From Sphingobium sp. Leaf26 (GTDB taxonomy: Bacteria; Pseudomonadota; Alphaproteobacteria; Sphingomonadales; Sphingomonadaceae), in contig NZ_LMKV01000012.1 in assembly GCF_001421665.1 (NCBI RefSeq), positions 20,185 through 84,184 on the forward strand: 64,000 nucleotides of DNA. The letters are read 5' to 3'. Below the pieces are notes generated by a model that saw only the letters and a program-made list of their open reading frames with translations, did no database searches and had not been told where the DNA came from. Both the position numbers and the translations under genes were made by a program. Positions within the stretch are counted from its first letter, which is position 1; each line of letters starts with the position of its first letter. Of this stretch, positions 1 through 9,462 are shown piece after piece.

Positions 1-357
1 ACTTCCGCCATCCGCCTGACCCGGTCGGGCCGGGCGATGCGGCTGATCCAGAGCAATGGCCAGCATGCCTCTCGCCGGGTCGATCCGGCGCTGACGAAGC
101 TTATCGTCCATGCGCATCGCTGGTGGGCGGAGATCAGGCAGGGCGAGATCAACATCACCCGCCTGTGCGAGCGCGAGCAGGTGTCCGACGCCTGGGTCAG
201 CCGTGTGCTACGGCTTGCCTTCCTTTCGCCCAAGGTGACCGACGCCATCCTGCGCGGCGAGCAGCCGGCCGGTCTGAGCAGCGCGGCATTGCTGGCCACA
301 GGAGCTGTCGCGCCTGGTTGGCGGGACCAGGAGAGGGGACTGCTGTGCGGGGGGTAA
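1..357 (+). CDS. C-terminal fragment of a large serine recombinase
   Basis: The reading frame is open from the first base of the window, so this is the 3' end of a gene that begins outside it (the first internal ATG is at 37). The visible 118 residues resemble the C-terminal tail of the recombinase-family (large serine integrase) proteins common in sphingomonads: a basic stretch, then a helix-turn-helix-like segment (RLCEREQVSDAWVSRVLRLA) and the typical end with SPKVTDAILRGEQPAGL. The catalytic resolvase domain is not in view, so activity cannot be judged. A rho-independent terminator follows about 120 bases downstream. It could be the integrase that moved part of the adjoining accessory region; that is inference. 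Confidence 0.6.
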   Translation, partial: TSAIRLTRSGRAMRLIQSNGQHASRRVDPALTKLIVHAHRWWAEIRQGEINITRLCEREQVSDAWVSRVLRLAFLSPKVTDAILRGEQPAGLSSAALLATGAVAPGWRDQERGLLCGG

Positions 358-479
358 TGCCCATGACGGGCCGCATGGCCGATTGCGCTAACAACCCGCC
401 ATTGAAAGCGCGTGCGTCAGCGCTATATCAGCTCCTGTCACTCTTCCCCCTTTGGAGTGACAAACCTCCCTGAACTTCG

Positions 480-517
480 GCCCCGTCGTAGAGCTCGCTC
501 CGGCGGGGCTTTTTTTA
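480..517 (+). terminator. Rho-independent terminator
   Basis: A GCCCCG stem pairs with CGGGGC across an 18-base loop region and is followed directly by a run of seven T (510-516). It is suitably placed to end transcription of the recombinase gene. Confidence 0.7.
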
Positions 518-879
518 TGGGCACGTCGGCTGTCGAAAGCACGGAGCCGGCCGACTGTGGAAGGCGAAGGCGAAGGTTGCTGATCGCCAACGGAGAACTC
601 ACAGGCAGGTCGCGACCAACATACGTCACTCAGGCGCAAGCACTTAAATGTCCGCTTACGCCGAAACCCGTCTATAGCTTAGCCCTCAATCTCTGGGTCC
701 GAGACGTCCTCATGTGTGCCGCGTCAAGGGATGAAAGGCGTACCGTGAGTTGCGGATCGTTCATGAGCCGAAAATAGGTATACTGACCACGGAAACCCCG
801 GAGCGAGCGCGCGCTTGACATCGAAGGAACGATGGTTCACTTTTTGTTCACCGCCTGACATCAAGATGGCAGGGATACC
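518..879. other. Gap with no supported gene
   Basis: No convincing reading frame is seen here. The stretch holds a 17-base string (GGCAGGTCGCGACCAAC, near 604) that recurs near 15561, hinting at a dispersed intergenic repeat. Confidence 0.4.
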
Positions 880-1101
880 ATGAGCCGGAAATCGCCCAAC
901 CTGACCTTGAGTCTGCCGAAATGTCGCCATTGCGGTCGGCATTGGCGTCCCGTGCGGGGCGTCGTGGCTGCCGCGGCCTTCTGCTCGAAGTGCTCGGCCG
1001 AGCGCACGGCGACAGCAAGCGCCAGGTTAGGTCTCAAGAAGATCACGGGTTCCGATCTTACCGGCAGCTATCTCCTTCCAAGGGGATTGAGGCCGCGCTA
1101 G
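880..1101 (+). CDS. Small putative zinc-ribbon protein
   Basis: A 73-residue frame carries two CxxC pairs (CRHC at 15-18 and CSKC at 35-38), the spacing expected of a small zinc ribbon. The rest is basic and rich in Ala, Arg and Leu. The ribosome-binding site is weak (AGGG about 7 bases before the ATG). It converges on, and overlaps by four bases, the kinase gene at 1098-2126. Without a homologue it could be a chance frame in GC-rich DNA; the paired CxxC motifs are the only positive evidence. Confidence 0.35.
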   Translation: MSRKSPNLTLSLPKCRHCGRHWRPVRGVVAAAAFCSKCSAERTATASARLGLKKITGSDLTGSYLLPRGLRPR

Positions 1102-2126
1102 GCGAAGAAGGCCTCTAGCCCCTTCAGCGCCACGCTGCGACTCACGATGCCGGGCGATCCCGCCAGGCGCTTGTCCTGTCCCTTGCCGACCGGCTCACTC
1201 CGGGCTTCCCATTCATGACGCCGCGGCGAATGGCGCTTCCACTCTACGATTTGGCGGCGAGCACCTTTGACCTGTTCCCAGCGCACCAGCTCCGGCGTGA
1301 CGCTGGATTCCCATATCGGCGTGGTCGGCAGGTTCGCCAGGGCCTTGAGCGCCTGCGACGCGCTCTGGCACCGAACCGCATCGTCGTCATTCAGCATCTT
1401 GCGGATGGCGGTGCGCCACGGCTTCGTGACGTGTGGTAGCCAAGTTAGCGTCCCGGCGAATCCGCCGTGTCTTACGATTTCTTGGGGATCGGGCGCGTCG
1501 TCGTACCAGATCTTACCGTGAAGCAGGCGATAGAGCGTCATTCCCACCGCCCAGATGTCCGACTTCGCGCTGGTACCCTTACCGTTCCAGACCTCGTAGG
1601 CGATGTGATCGCTGTACCCGGCCTGCGAAGCGTATCCCAGGACGAGTTCGTCGGTGACGAGCCCGAAGTCACTTATCTGCGCCTCTGCCTTGCCGTTGAG
1701 CAGGATGTTCGCGGGTTTGATGTCACGATGGACCATGCCGCGCGAATGCATGGCGCCCAAGCCCATAAGGGTCTCTGTGCCGACCTTGCGCACGGCGGAG
1801 AGTGTCATCGGGCCGCGGTCGAATGCTGACTGTAGAGAGCCGCCAGGACAGAAGGCCATGCAGATCATGACGCTGTCGCCATCCGGTGCCTCCACGACGT
1901 GATGGACCTGGACGACGTTACGGTGGCTTGCCTTGGCCAGGCTCTTCGCCTCGGCCAGATAGCCCGCCTTGTACTCTGGCCATATCGCGTCGTCGTGGAA
2001 CACCTCGCGCTTCAGTACCTTCACTGCCACCTGGCCGTGCGCCGGGTCCTCACCTTGAAAGACCTCGCCGAAGTGGCCATTGCCGAGCCGAGCGCCCAGC
2101 TTCAGGTCGGAGACGAAGCCCGCCAT
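1098..2126 (-). CDS. Hanks-type Ser/Thr protein kinase
   Basis: A 342-residue eukaryotic-like kinase with an intact catalytic core: glycine loop GNGHFGEV (15-22), ATP-anchoring Lys in VAVK (36), catalytic loop HRDIKPANIL (133-142) and DFG (153-155). The kinase domain fills roughly residues 8-275. The remaining 65 residues are basic, with no transmembrane helix or extracellular sensor, so a cytosolic kinase is expected. Its ATG shares one base with the stop of the preceding gene (TGATG at 2128-2124), so the two are translationally coupled. Kinases of this type act as effectors or triggers in phage defence (for example Stk2-like systems). Here the context of Toprim, exonuclease and RT genes suggests a similar role; that is inference. 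Confidence 0.85.
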   Translation of the reverse strand: MAGFVSDLKLGARLGNGHFGEVFQGEDPAHGQVAVKVLKREVFHDDAIWPEYKAGYLAEAKSLAKASHRNVVQVHHVVEAPDGDSVMICMAFCPGGSLQSAFDRGPMTLSAVRKVGTETLMGLGAMHSRGMVHRDIKPANILLNGKAEAQISDFGLVTDELVLGYASQAGYSDHIAYEVWNGKGTSAKSDIWAVGMTLYRLLHGKIWYDDAPDPQEIVRHGGFAGTLTWLPHVTKPWRTAIRKMLNDDDAVRCQSASQALKALANLPTTPIWESSVTPELVRWEQVKGARRQIVEWKRHSPRRHEWEARSEPVGKGQDKRLAGSPGIVSRSVALKGLEAFFA

Positions 2127-2599
2127 CAGTCGTTCCGCGCCGCGACGATGAGCATCGTCGTCTCCCGGCTCAGCTTGCGAAGCGTACCTCCGGTGGTCTT
2201 GTCAGCCCAGAACGCGTCGTCACCGACATAGTCGTCGACGTTGCGATCGCCGTAAGTCCTGCTGATCACCGCCTTCGACAGGGCCTTCACGGGGCACTGC
2301 GATGCGGCGGCCGCAATGACGACGCCCCGCACCTCGGCACTGAGGAGGAGGCCGAGCGTCGCCGAGCCCTTGCCGGCTACGGCGCTCGCCTTCACGACCA
2401 CCGCATCGATCCCGTTCTCCTTGATATGGTCGGCGCACTGCTGATGCAGGACGTTATATGCCGCCGAGCGGTCGCCTTTCTGGACCTTCCAGGTATCGTC
2501 CATCCTGACGACGATCGGACCGTCATCGTCCGGGATCTCGGCATCGACGACGATCACAGAATCCTTCGAGGCGCTCAGCCCCAGCCACCGGCTTGTCAT
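2126..2599 (-). CDS. Small RNase H/RuvC-fold-like protein (DUF3010-like?)
   Basis: A 157-residue protein without a firmly recognised family. The alternating strand pattern at the N-terminus (LGLSASKDSVIVVDAE), a central helix before a second strand (GIDAVVVKASA) and a third strand (VRGVVIAAA) resemble the RNase H/RuvC-like fold, as in DUF3010-type proteins. Whether a full acidic metal site exists is unclear. A strong Shine-Dalgarno (AGGGGGGA) lies six bases before the ATG. It is directly upstream of, and coupled by a one-base overlap to, the Ser/Thr kinase, so the two probably work together, possibly as substrate and kinase. Function otherwise unknown. Confidence 0.6.
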   Translation of the reverse strand: MTSRWLGLSASKDSVIVVDAEIPDDDGPIVVRMDDTWKVQKGDRSAAYNVLHQQCADHIKENGIDAVVVKASAVAGKGSATLGLLLSAEVRGVVIAAAASQCPVKALSKAVISRTYGDRNVDDYVGDDAFWADKTTGGTLRKLSRETTMLIVAARND

Positions 2600-2711
2600 T
2601 CAAGTCCCCCCTAGTTCGAACGGAATGAGTACAGGAGGACCCCATCAAAGGAAATCGGGATCGCGATAGAATCCGCGATGATTCAGCATCGAAAAGTTGG
2701 GTTGATAGGAC

Positions 2712-4007
2712 TCATTTCTTCCCCGAGGCAAGGATCGTCGCTTCGGCTATGAGCGCATCCAGCACGCGTTCCAGCTTCTCCGTATGGTAGCCTTCCCCAG
2801 CGAGCTCAGCATCTGTCCGTTGAAAGAAGTGCTTCGCATAGCTCTCCTTGTATTCGAGCGCCCCGTGCCAAGCGTCGACATCCTTCTTGTAATTGCTCCA
2901 CACGATCTGCGCCTGACCATATGACGGCAGTTCGAGATCGAGATAGCACTCGATCGCGGCAGCACGCCCGTTGATGTCGGCAGTCGATAAACCCTGCGGT
3001 CCATAAGCCGGAAAATCCCGGAACGCTTCGTGGTCGGGCAGCACCATCGCCCGCATATTGGAAGGCATGTCGAGGCCTTGCAGGCGACGGTACGCATCCT
3101 GCCCCTCCGCGTCGTTGTCCAGCAAGAACAGAATGCTGTTCTGCACATCTATTCTCACTAACCCTTCGGCGAATTTTACCAAGCTGCCGGTGCCCCAGAA
3201 TGGATGATTCTCGTTCACGTCGATGAAACGGAAAAAGTCGGCGATATCTGGCCGGAGGACGTCGAGGGCGCGCTTAATGATACGGGCATCCGACGTCCCC
3301 TCGGTCGCGACGAGGATCGTACTGTAACGCCCTATACCCGGAACGAAGGACGACGCCTTCTCCCAGCCATTCTCGACCAACGGACCATACAGCCAGACGA
3401 TCTCGGCGTCGGCGTTGGCGCCGTTATGCCCGAGCACCTGCATCATCGGATACGGATCCAGGATCATGACGGTCGAGGCAAAGAAACTCTTCTCCGACTG
3501 CCCTTCCTCACGCATCCACGGATAATAGTCGGGTTCGGTCGGTATGCGGCGTACCTCGTCAGCGTGTGCAGCGAAGCGGCCTGGAGGTGTCGTCTCCTCC
3601 CCCTCTAGGCCGGGCGGTATTCTGCGTGTGTCGAGGCTCGATAGCGGGTATCGTGAGCAAAAGGCGCAGAATTCCTCGAAGGACATAAACTCGGTTGGCA
3701 GGGAGACGGACGTGATATCGCGGGCGGTCTCGATAGCTTGCGACACGGCCGCTTCGTATCCGGCTCGAGCCGCCTCGATGTCGGCGCCGAGGAGATTCAA
3801 CCGCGGAAGCGTCCGTCCGAGCGAGCGCACAAATGCCGCGTCAAATGGCTCTTCGTCATCGGCCTCGTCGGATGCGTAATCGACTTGGTCGCTCCGTCGG
3901 CGGGCTTGATCACCTTTCTGGAACAGGGTGCCAAAATCGATTCCCATGGAATTTTTCGACCAGCAAAGTTCGAGGCCATCGATCGTCAGGTCAATGATGG
4001 TGCCCAT
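2712..4007 (-). CDS. HEPN/Toprim-associated protein with C-terminal Toprim-like domain
   Basis: A 431-residue protein. The first 30 residues (MGTIIDLTIDGLELCWSKNS, then a phenylalanine-containing stretch) match the short domain found at the N-terminus of HEPN- or Toprim-containing conflict proteins. A Toprim-like core follows: the Glu motif at 235-240 (TEGTSD) and the acidic strand LLDNDAEG at 295-302, comparable with OLD-family and DnaG Toprim sites. These would bind Mg2+ and cut or join nucleic acid. A good Shine-Dalgarno (GGGGAGAA) precedes the ATG by seven bases. It lies 112 bases upstream of the RuvC-like/kinase pair and 392 bases downstream of the exonuclease gene, all on one strand. 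A nuclease effector or sensor of a defence locus is the likely role (inference). Confidence 0.75.
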   Translation of the reverse strand: MGTIIDLTIDGLELCWSKNSMGIDFGTLFQKGDQARRRSDQVDYASDEADDEEPFDAAFVRSLGRTLPRLNLLGADIEAARAGYEAAVSQAIETARDITSVSLPTEFMSFEEFCAFCSRYPLSSLDTRRIPPGLEGEETTPPGRFAAHADEVRRIPTEPDYYPWMREEGQSEKSFFASTVMILDPYPMMQVLGHNGANADAEIVWLYGPLVENGWEKASSFVPGIGRYSTILVATEGTSDARIIKRALDVLRPDIADFFRFIDVNENHPFWGTGSLVKFAEGLVRIDVQNSILFLLDNDAEGQDAYRRLQGLDMPSNMRAMVLPDHEAFRDFPAYGPQGLSTADINGRAAAIECYLDLELPSYGQAQIVWSNYKKDVDAWHGALEYKESYAKHFFQRTDAELAGEGYHTEKLERVLDALIAEATILASGKK

Positions 4008-4399
4008 TGTGGTTTCTCCCCGTGATCGCGCGTTTGGACGACCAAGTTTTCAACTACGATAACGGCCTGTTAATGATCTGACGATCGCCATGATGCCTTG
4101 TCTGCAAACGGCCAATTGCGGTCGCTCTGCAAGCCCATCGGGCGACCCCTGGGTGTCGGGTTTTGGCAGAGAACCTGTCGCTAAACACCTTGCGTGGGAA
4201 TGACCGAAAAGTACCACGAAGCGGCGTTCCGCTTCCGGCAGCACGCGACCAGACTCAGTCGCTCAGGTGCGCGCTATTGGTCGTCCGGTCTCGACAAAAG
4301 CTGCCACCGTCGGCAGCGCCCGATATCGATCATCTGGGTAGCTCTAGGGCGAACCTGCAAGCCTACATTTAGTCTTGAGTCTGAGCGCAACTATCGCGC
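4008..4399. other. 392-base gap inside the minus-strand defence cluster
   Basis: No convincing coding frame on either strand. It contains, at 4213-4261, a roughly 48-base segment repeated with few changes at 21876-21924. The gap is large for an otherwise tightly packed cluster and could hold a promoter, a small RNA or the junction between two independently acquired systems. Confidence 0.4.
4213..4261. repeat. Dispersed intergenic repeat, copy 1
   Basis: This segment (core GCGGCGTTCCGCTTCCGGCA) is nearly identical to 21876-21924. Both copies lie in long intergenic gaps next to large minus-strand genes. Alphaproteobacterial genomes often carry such short scattered repeats; its function is not evident. 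Confidence 0.6.
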
Positions 4400-5359
4400 C
4401 TAGCCGTCGCGCTTGAAGCGCGTCCTCGGCGTGATCGGAATGGAGCGCGGGCGGCCTCGGCCACGATACACCTCTGTTTCGAGCCAATCCTCTTCGTGGG
4501 AGAGCTCGGAAGCCTCTACTTCGCGCCACCAATGGCGACGGACGGCGTCCCATCTGTAACCCCGTGATTTCAATCCATCCTTGGCCTCGAAGGGCGCGCC
4601 GATGGCGTCGATACGATGGCTGTCGCGTTCGCACCGGTCCAGAAGGTGCGCAAGTACGGAGCGGCCATCTGGCGCCATGGTTCCAAGTAGCGTGATTAGC
4701 GCACTCGTGTCGTTTCCGGCGCGGTGGCCATCGAAGAACCATCCGCTCTGCAGCACGAGGTGGCCCAGTGCCCGACCGTCATAGCCGAGGTCGCGCCAAT
4801 TCAGCTGAGATAGGCTGCATGCCCAAGGTAGGTCCGAGAGGCTCGGGAATCGCCGGTCTAGGAAAGGGCGATCGAACGCGGCGTTGTGGGCAATGACGAT
4901 GTCAGAAGTGCCGACCATCTCGAGGATTGCCTCGTCGTCGAACCGCTGCCCGCACAGGTCGCGATCGACGAGTCCGGTCAGCTGTGAGATATCGGCGCTG
5001 AGAGGGCGTTGCGGGTCCTCCAACCACGACCTCGCGCGCTCGATCTCGACGATGCGCTTCCCGCCATCGAAGATCATGCGTTGGATAGCGATCTCGATGA
5101 TCCGGTCGTTGGTCGGATCGAGACCCGTAGTTTCGGTGTCAACGACCGCCGCGATGCGCTCGCCGGCGACGGCGGCCCGCAGCTGCTCGACGCCGGCATT
5201 CGTATCAACTTCCCGCAGGACACGATAGCCAGGGATCGACGACAGCCTGAGTGCGAGATCCTCGCCGCTGAGCGCGTCGGAACCCGACGATCTGCCTCCC
5301 GCGCGGTCGGCCGGCGAACCCGCGAGGAGATGACTAATTTGGTCGAAGATGCCTGCCAC
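4400..5359 (-). CDS. DEDDh 3'-5' exonuclease (DnaQ-like)
   Basis: A 319-residue protein with the full DEDDh exonuclease set: DTETTGLD (74-81, Exo I), HNAAFDRPF (158-166, Exo II) and HRAGND (212-217, Exo III). It should remove nucleotides from 3' ends using two metal ions. The C-terminal segment (KDGLKSRGYRWDAVRRHWW) is a small accessory module also seen in other sphingomonad exonucleases. The likely start is GTG, two bases after the nitrilase stop codon, which makes it the third gene of the tight primase-RT-nitrilase-exonuclease series. It may process DNA made by the RT, or trim phage DNA; this is inferred from position only. Confidence 0.85.
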   Translation of the reverse strand: MAGIFDQISHLLAGSPADRAGGRSSGSDALSGEDLALRLSSIPGYRVLREVDTNAGVEQLRAAVAGERIAAVVDTETTGLDPTNDRIIEIAIQRMIFDGGKRIVEIERARSWLEDPQRPLSADISQLTGLVDRDLCGQRFDDEAILEMVGTSDIVIAHNAAFDRPFLDRRFPSLSDLPWACSLSQLNWRDLGYDGRALGHLVLQSGWFFDGHRAGNDTSALITLLGTMAPDGRSVLAHLLDRCERDSHRIDAIGAPFEAKDGLKSRGYRWDAVRRHWWREVEASELSHEEDWLETEVYRGRGRPRSIPITPRTRFKRDG

Positions 5360-5361
5360 GA

Positions 5362-6267
5362 TTAGAGGTCCACGATGTGCTGATACAGCGGGGCGGCAAA
5401 CTCGTAGCCCGGTGGAAGGCTCTTGAAGAGGTTGACCCCGTCGCTCTGCGGATAGTTGAGGTGCTGATGCTCATCGAGCTTCGAGACGGGCACCTCGATC
5501 ACCTGCGCGGTGGCGAGGCCAGCACCCGAGTGCTGGTAAATCGTCCGCCGCTCAGGCAGCCGGTATGGCGAGACGGCGAGCGATCCGCCGTAGTGTCCGC
5601 AATTGCAAATGATCACGTTGCAGAAGGCCATCCTGGCGACGGCCTCCGCGACGTGACGGAAGGACGTGGCATCCTTATTGAGCGCGAGGATGAAGAGATG
5701 GTGGACCTTGCCACGATACATCGCGATCCGCTCGAGATCGAGGAAGTCGTAGCAGACCATCACGCCGAAGCTGCCAATATTTCCGCCATCGAGCAGCCAG
5801 ACCGATGGGTCCTCCTTGAATGAACACGATATCGCCTGGAGCTTCTTCTTTTCCTCGGGTGCCGGATAGGTCTTCCCAATCCGGCGCGTCGTTGTCTTCG
5901 CTCCCATCTTCTTTCCGCGCCAAACGCGGGGAACGATGAGGAGCGCGTCGTTGTGGACTTGTCCTGCGGAGTTTCCATCCCGGTAGTCGAAGCCAGCGAT
6001 CACCACAGATTCCATCTTCGTCGCCATGGTGCGCAGCTTTGCTTCGAAACCAGTAGGGACTGCCAGTTCGGGAAGTACGATGATGTGTGGAGGTGGTTCC
6101 TCCTGATGGAACGCCGCGAAGAAGGAGCGGATCTCGATGATCGCCCGCTCCTCCTCGCATGCGGTCATCTTCGTGTTCGTCACCCAGGCCGCGGCGGGAT
6201 CGAGCGATGTCTGAATCAGCCCGATCTTCAACTTCTCCTCGAGGCTGGACACGTGTGGTGTAGTCAT
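5362..6267 (-). CDS. Stand-alone nitrilase-superfamily hydrolase of an RT defence locus
   Basis: A 301-residue carbon-nitrogen hydrolase with the Glu-Lys-Cys triad in order: Glu in VLPELAV (residue 67), Lys in RIGKTYPAP (about 129) and Cys in VMVCYDFLD (about 173). The ATG overlaps the stop of the reverse transcriptase gene (ATGA, 6267-6264), so the two are co-translated. In class 1 UG/Abi reverse transcriptases (for example DRT type 1) a nitrilase domain is fused to the RT; here the same partner is a separate gene. A role in breaking or forming a C-N bond of a small molecule, perhaps a nucleotide, is possible; the substrate is unknown. Confidence 0.85.
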   Translation of the reverse strand: MTTPHVSSLEEKLKIGLIQTSLDPAAAWVTNTKMTACEEERAIIEIRSFFAAFHQEEPPPHIIVLPELAVPTGFEAKLRTMATKMESVVIAGFDYRDGNSAGQVHNDALLIVPRVWRGKKMGAKTTTRRIGKTYPAPEEKKKLQAISCSFKEDPSVWLLDGGNIGSFGVMVCYDFLDLERIAMYRGKVHHLFILALNKDATSFRHVAEAVARMAFCNVIICNCGHYGGSLAVSPYRLPERRTIYQHSGAGLATAQVIEVPVSKLDEHQHLNYPQSDGVNLFKSLPPGYEFAAPLYQHIVDL

Positions 6268-9200
6268 TGGAGATCCTCCGGATCGACCGCATCGCCCTCG
6301 CCCAACCGTCCGACGTGCTGCAGTCGGACAGGTATGAGCTGCCTGGGCTCGTATTCCAGGACGGTCATCTGGCTGCGGGTCAAGACCAACTGCGCCCTCT
6401 CAATCACATCGATCAGTTTGGGGAGGCTCTTGATCGGCCGGTCGAACTCCACGTCGTCGGCCGCGCCACCGAAGAGGTTCCCGAACAATGAGGGAAAGTC
6501 GAGTAGGAGGGCACTCTCCAGCGAGCGGGGAAGGAGGCATGCTTGAAGAATCTTGAGTGTGAACGACGAGATGGGCAGACGCTCGAGATCCCAGGCGACC
6601 AAGTCCACTAGGCCGCGCTCCTGTCCCCGGATGTTCCAAGCCGAAGGAAGGCTGAAGTCATGCCGCAGCGTTCCCCAGAGCAATTGGCCCACCGGTCGGA
6701 GCCGGCGTGCCCACTTGCGATCATTGTCGTCCAAGTTCTCACGGTATCTGTAATCCTCGAGCCCTTCCGGACGGAAGTGCACCGGCTTCGCTCGCGCCAC
6801 CGACCGCCAGCCTTCCCAAGTAAGGCGCTCGTTCGTGAGGACGTCGGCCGGCGGGTCCTTCCAGAGCGGGTCGACGAAGACGTTCTCCGGGTGGATTAGG
6901 TCGAGGCCATCTATCTCTGGTCCGCCGAACTCGCAGAAAGCCGACAGTATCTGCCTTGCGATCTCCAGAGCGGTCCACTCCGATCGGCGCGGATCGTTCG
7001 GCCCTCGCTCCTTCGCAAAGACCGCCCAGTCCAGCAACGTCATCTCATTGTTCTCGGCGGCGAGGCTCGCCTTTACGGAGGCAACGACGGGATCCGATGG
7101 CGGGAGGCTGGAAAACTCCGTCGGGTTCGCGCGAGCGGCCTCGATCAGCCAGCCCGCATCGTCCGTGCGAAGCAGATCCGGAGAGCGGACAAGACGCGCC
7201 CACGCTTTGGCTGGCAGCCTTGCAGGGTATCGCCGCAGATTAAGCCAATCCTGTGGAATGTCCGGGTCGTGCGCGGCTTCGATTCTCGGCCAGTAGGACG
7301 GCGGAAGATCCCGATGCGCGCGCGTCGTTGACAGGAAAAGGTGATACCAGCTGCCGATCGGAACACGGGTGGCTGCGGCGAGTGCCTCGAACGTGTCACC
7401 GCCGATCGCCGCCATGACGCGCTGACGCATCTTCTCGGAGAGCTGAGGGGCGCCTTGCTCTACCTCTGCGGCGCCGAGGAGCAGAGCGGCGACATAGACC
7501 CGCCTAGCGTCATGCTGAAAGTGCTGGAGGGACGCCGTCTCTGCGGCCATGGGGACGAAGCGGTCCAAATCTGCGCCTAGCACGCTCTCCAAGAAGGAGA
7601 TCGCAGCATTCCTCTCCCGGTGTAGCAGGTTAGGCCGGTTGGCGTCCGCGCAAGCGGTCAGGATGTGCTTGGAGAGTGCCTGGACGGCCGTCGCGCCGAG
7701 GTAGCAGCACAGGAGTCGAGTTTCCCCATCCCGGTTCTCGTCCATCCACCTCGTCAACTTGCCTAGGCCGTCGTGGCCTGTCGTGCGGCAGAAGTCTATG
7801 ACGCGCAGGAACAGTCGCACCTTGTCCGGATGTGCTGCGAAGGCCTCGAAGAGGAGGCCGAAATGTCGATCCAGAAGATTGCGCCAACCCGTCCTTTCGA
7901 GATTGTCGAGTTCCGCGACGCGCTTCTCGAGCTCAGCGATCTCCACCTCGTTCGCTTCGTCGGCGGCTTGGCCGCGACGCCTGTTCTTTTCTCTCTTGTC
8001 GAGGTGGACCTGCATCGAGCGATGTGCGGCGAGAAGATCGTCGTTTGGGCGGAAAAGAGCCGGCGTAAGCAATGCGATCCGCGCGGCGGCGAATGCCATG
8101 CGGGTGTCGCCGCGGATCTCCTGCTCGGGTATGTTCGCAAGCAGCAGCCACTCTAGTTGCTCCAGTCGCTGACTGCGTCCGGCATCGGTCAGTAGGTCGA
8201 AATCGGTCGCGGCCAACATCGAAACTTGGGCGAGGGTGCGGGTCATGAGCTGCGTGGGCTTGCGCCCGTCGACCATCGACGCCTTCCTTGCGCGCCTCAT
8301 CGCCTCTTCTGCATTTGGAGGCTTGTCGATCTCCTTTTCGTCCTCCAGCCTCTCTGGATGGAGGAGCCACTTGAGTTCGGGAGGCACGTATTTGTCGGGC
8401 TCGACGTTCACGCCGATCCCAGATGCTTCCAGCAATCCGGTGTAAGTTCGGATCCAGTCCAGAAGGGCATCGAAATCGTAAGCCAGGACCTCATGGTCGT
8501 CGACGAAGCGGAAGTGGGCAATTTCCCGGTTCTCGAGCAGCAGCCGGTCGGCTTCCAAGTCGATCGAGAGCATTGCCACGTTCGCAAGGAAGCCCCCTAC
8601 GAAGAGGCCAGTCGGAATTCCGTCGAACTCTCCGGATGACACAAGAGGATTGATCGCTTCCCTCATGTCTTTCGAGACGCCTGAGGCATCCACTTCGAAC
8701 ACGAGCATCTGGCGGAGCAGTTCAGCCAGAACCGGTTCGCCGCCGATGCCGTCGACATGATCATGGAAACCCCGACGGATTGCTTCGACCCGCACGGAGG
8801 GATAGAACTTCATAAGGTCGAACGATCCGGCGAACATGGTGCCGCCGTCCGGAGCCTTTCTAACCCAGAACTGCGCATCAAGGTATCGCAAGCCGTCCGA
8901 TTGGTCGAGGGCACGACGATCGCCTTCGTCGAGCAGCTCAGGGTCGAGCCGTTCGTTCACCATCCGCCGCACCGTAAGCGAGATGTGGCGTCGGTATAGT
9001 GGCCAGCTATGCTTGAAACGGCGATAGAGATGTCCGGCAGCATGCCTGTAAGGCCCGATGTTGAGACGCGATGGCTTTCCTGCTTCGCGTTCCTCATCAT
9101 ACCACGCGGCGCGATATAGCCGATTCCCGTAGCTCCAAGCGGGCATCTTTCGGTCCAACTCGGGTCCCAGGACCGTCGCGACCGCTGCCCAAGCGACTTG

Positions 9201-9462
9201 GTCGCGGACGGACACCTCGAAATACTGCCGCATCCTTGGCGCCCCCTGCTTGTCCGGGCTTTTCGGCTGCGGCACTAAGCGCAGGGGACGGTTGGACCAG
9301 CTGCCTTCGGCGAAGTCCGTGCGGATGGCGTCGAGTTCGGCCTCGAGATTTAGCTCGAAGGGCTGGATCATACAGGCTGTCAGCCGCCTGATATGCGCGG
9401 CGCACCTTGTGCCACGCCCAGAGCACAGTCTCTGGAAGCTGCAGCAACTCATGCCAAATCAT
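6264..9462 (-). CDS. Reverse transcriptase, class 1 UG/Abi (DRT-like), probable +1 frameshift near the start
   Basis: About 1065 residues if read through the shift. RT motifs are clear: motif A FDLMKFYPSV, motif B GIPTGLFVGGFLANV, and motif C FVDD in place of YxDD. The upstream fingers region (PLPQPK-type and SYGNRLYR segments) and a long alpha-helical C-terminal half fit class 1 UG/Abi enzymes of phage defence. The frame holding the RT core opens at 9452 with an implausible peptide (MSCCSFQRLC...). A different frame starting at 9462, whose ATG overlaps the primase stop (ATGA), encodes a family-like N-terminus (WAWHKVRRAYQAADSLYD). It would join the core (FELNLEAELDAIR) by skipping one base near 9362-9366. 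A fallback start is the ATG at 9371. The gene may be frameshifted, mis-sequenced or recoded. Confidence 0.85.
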
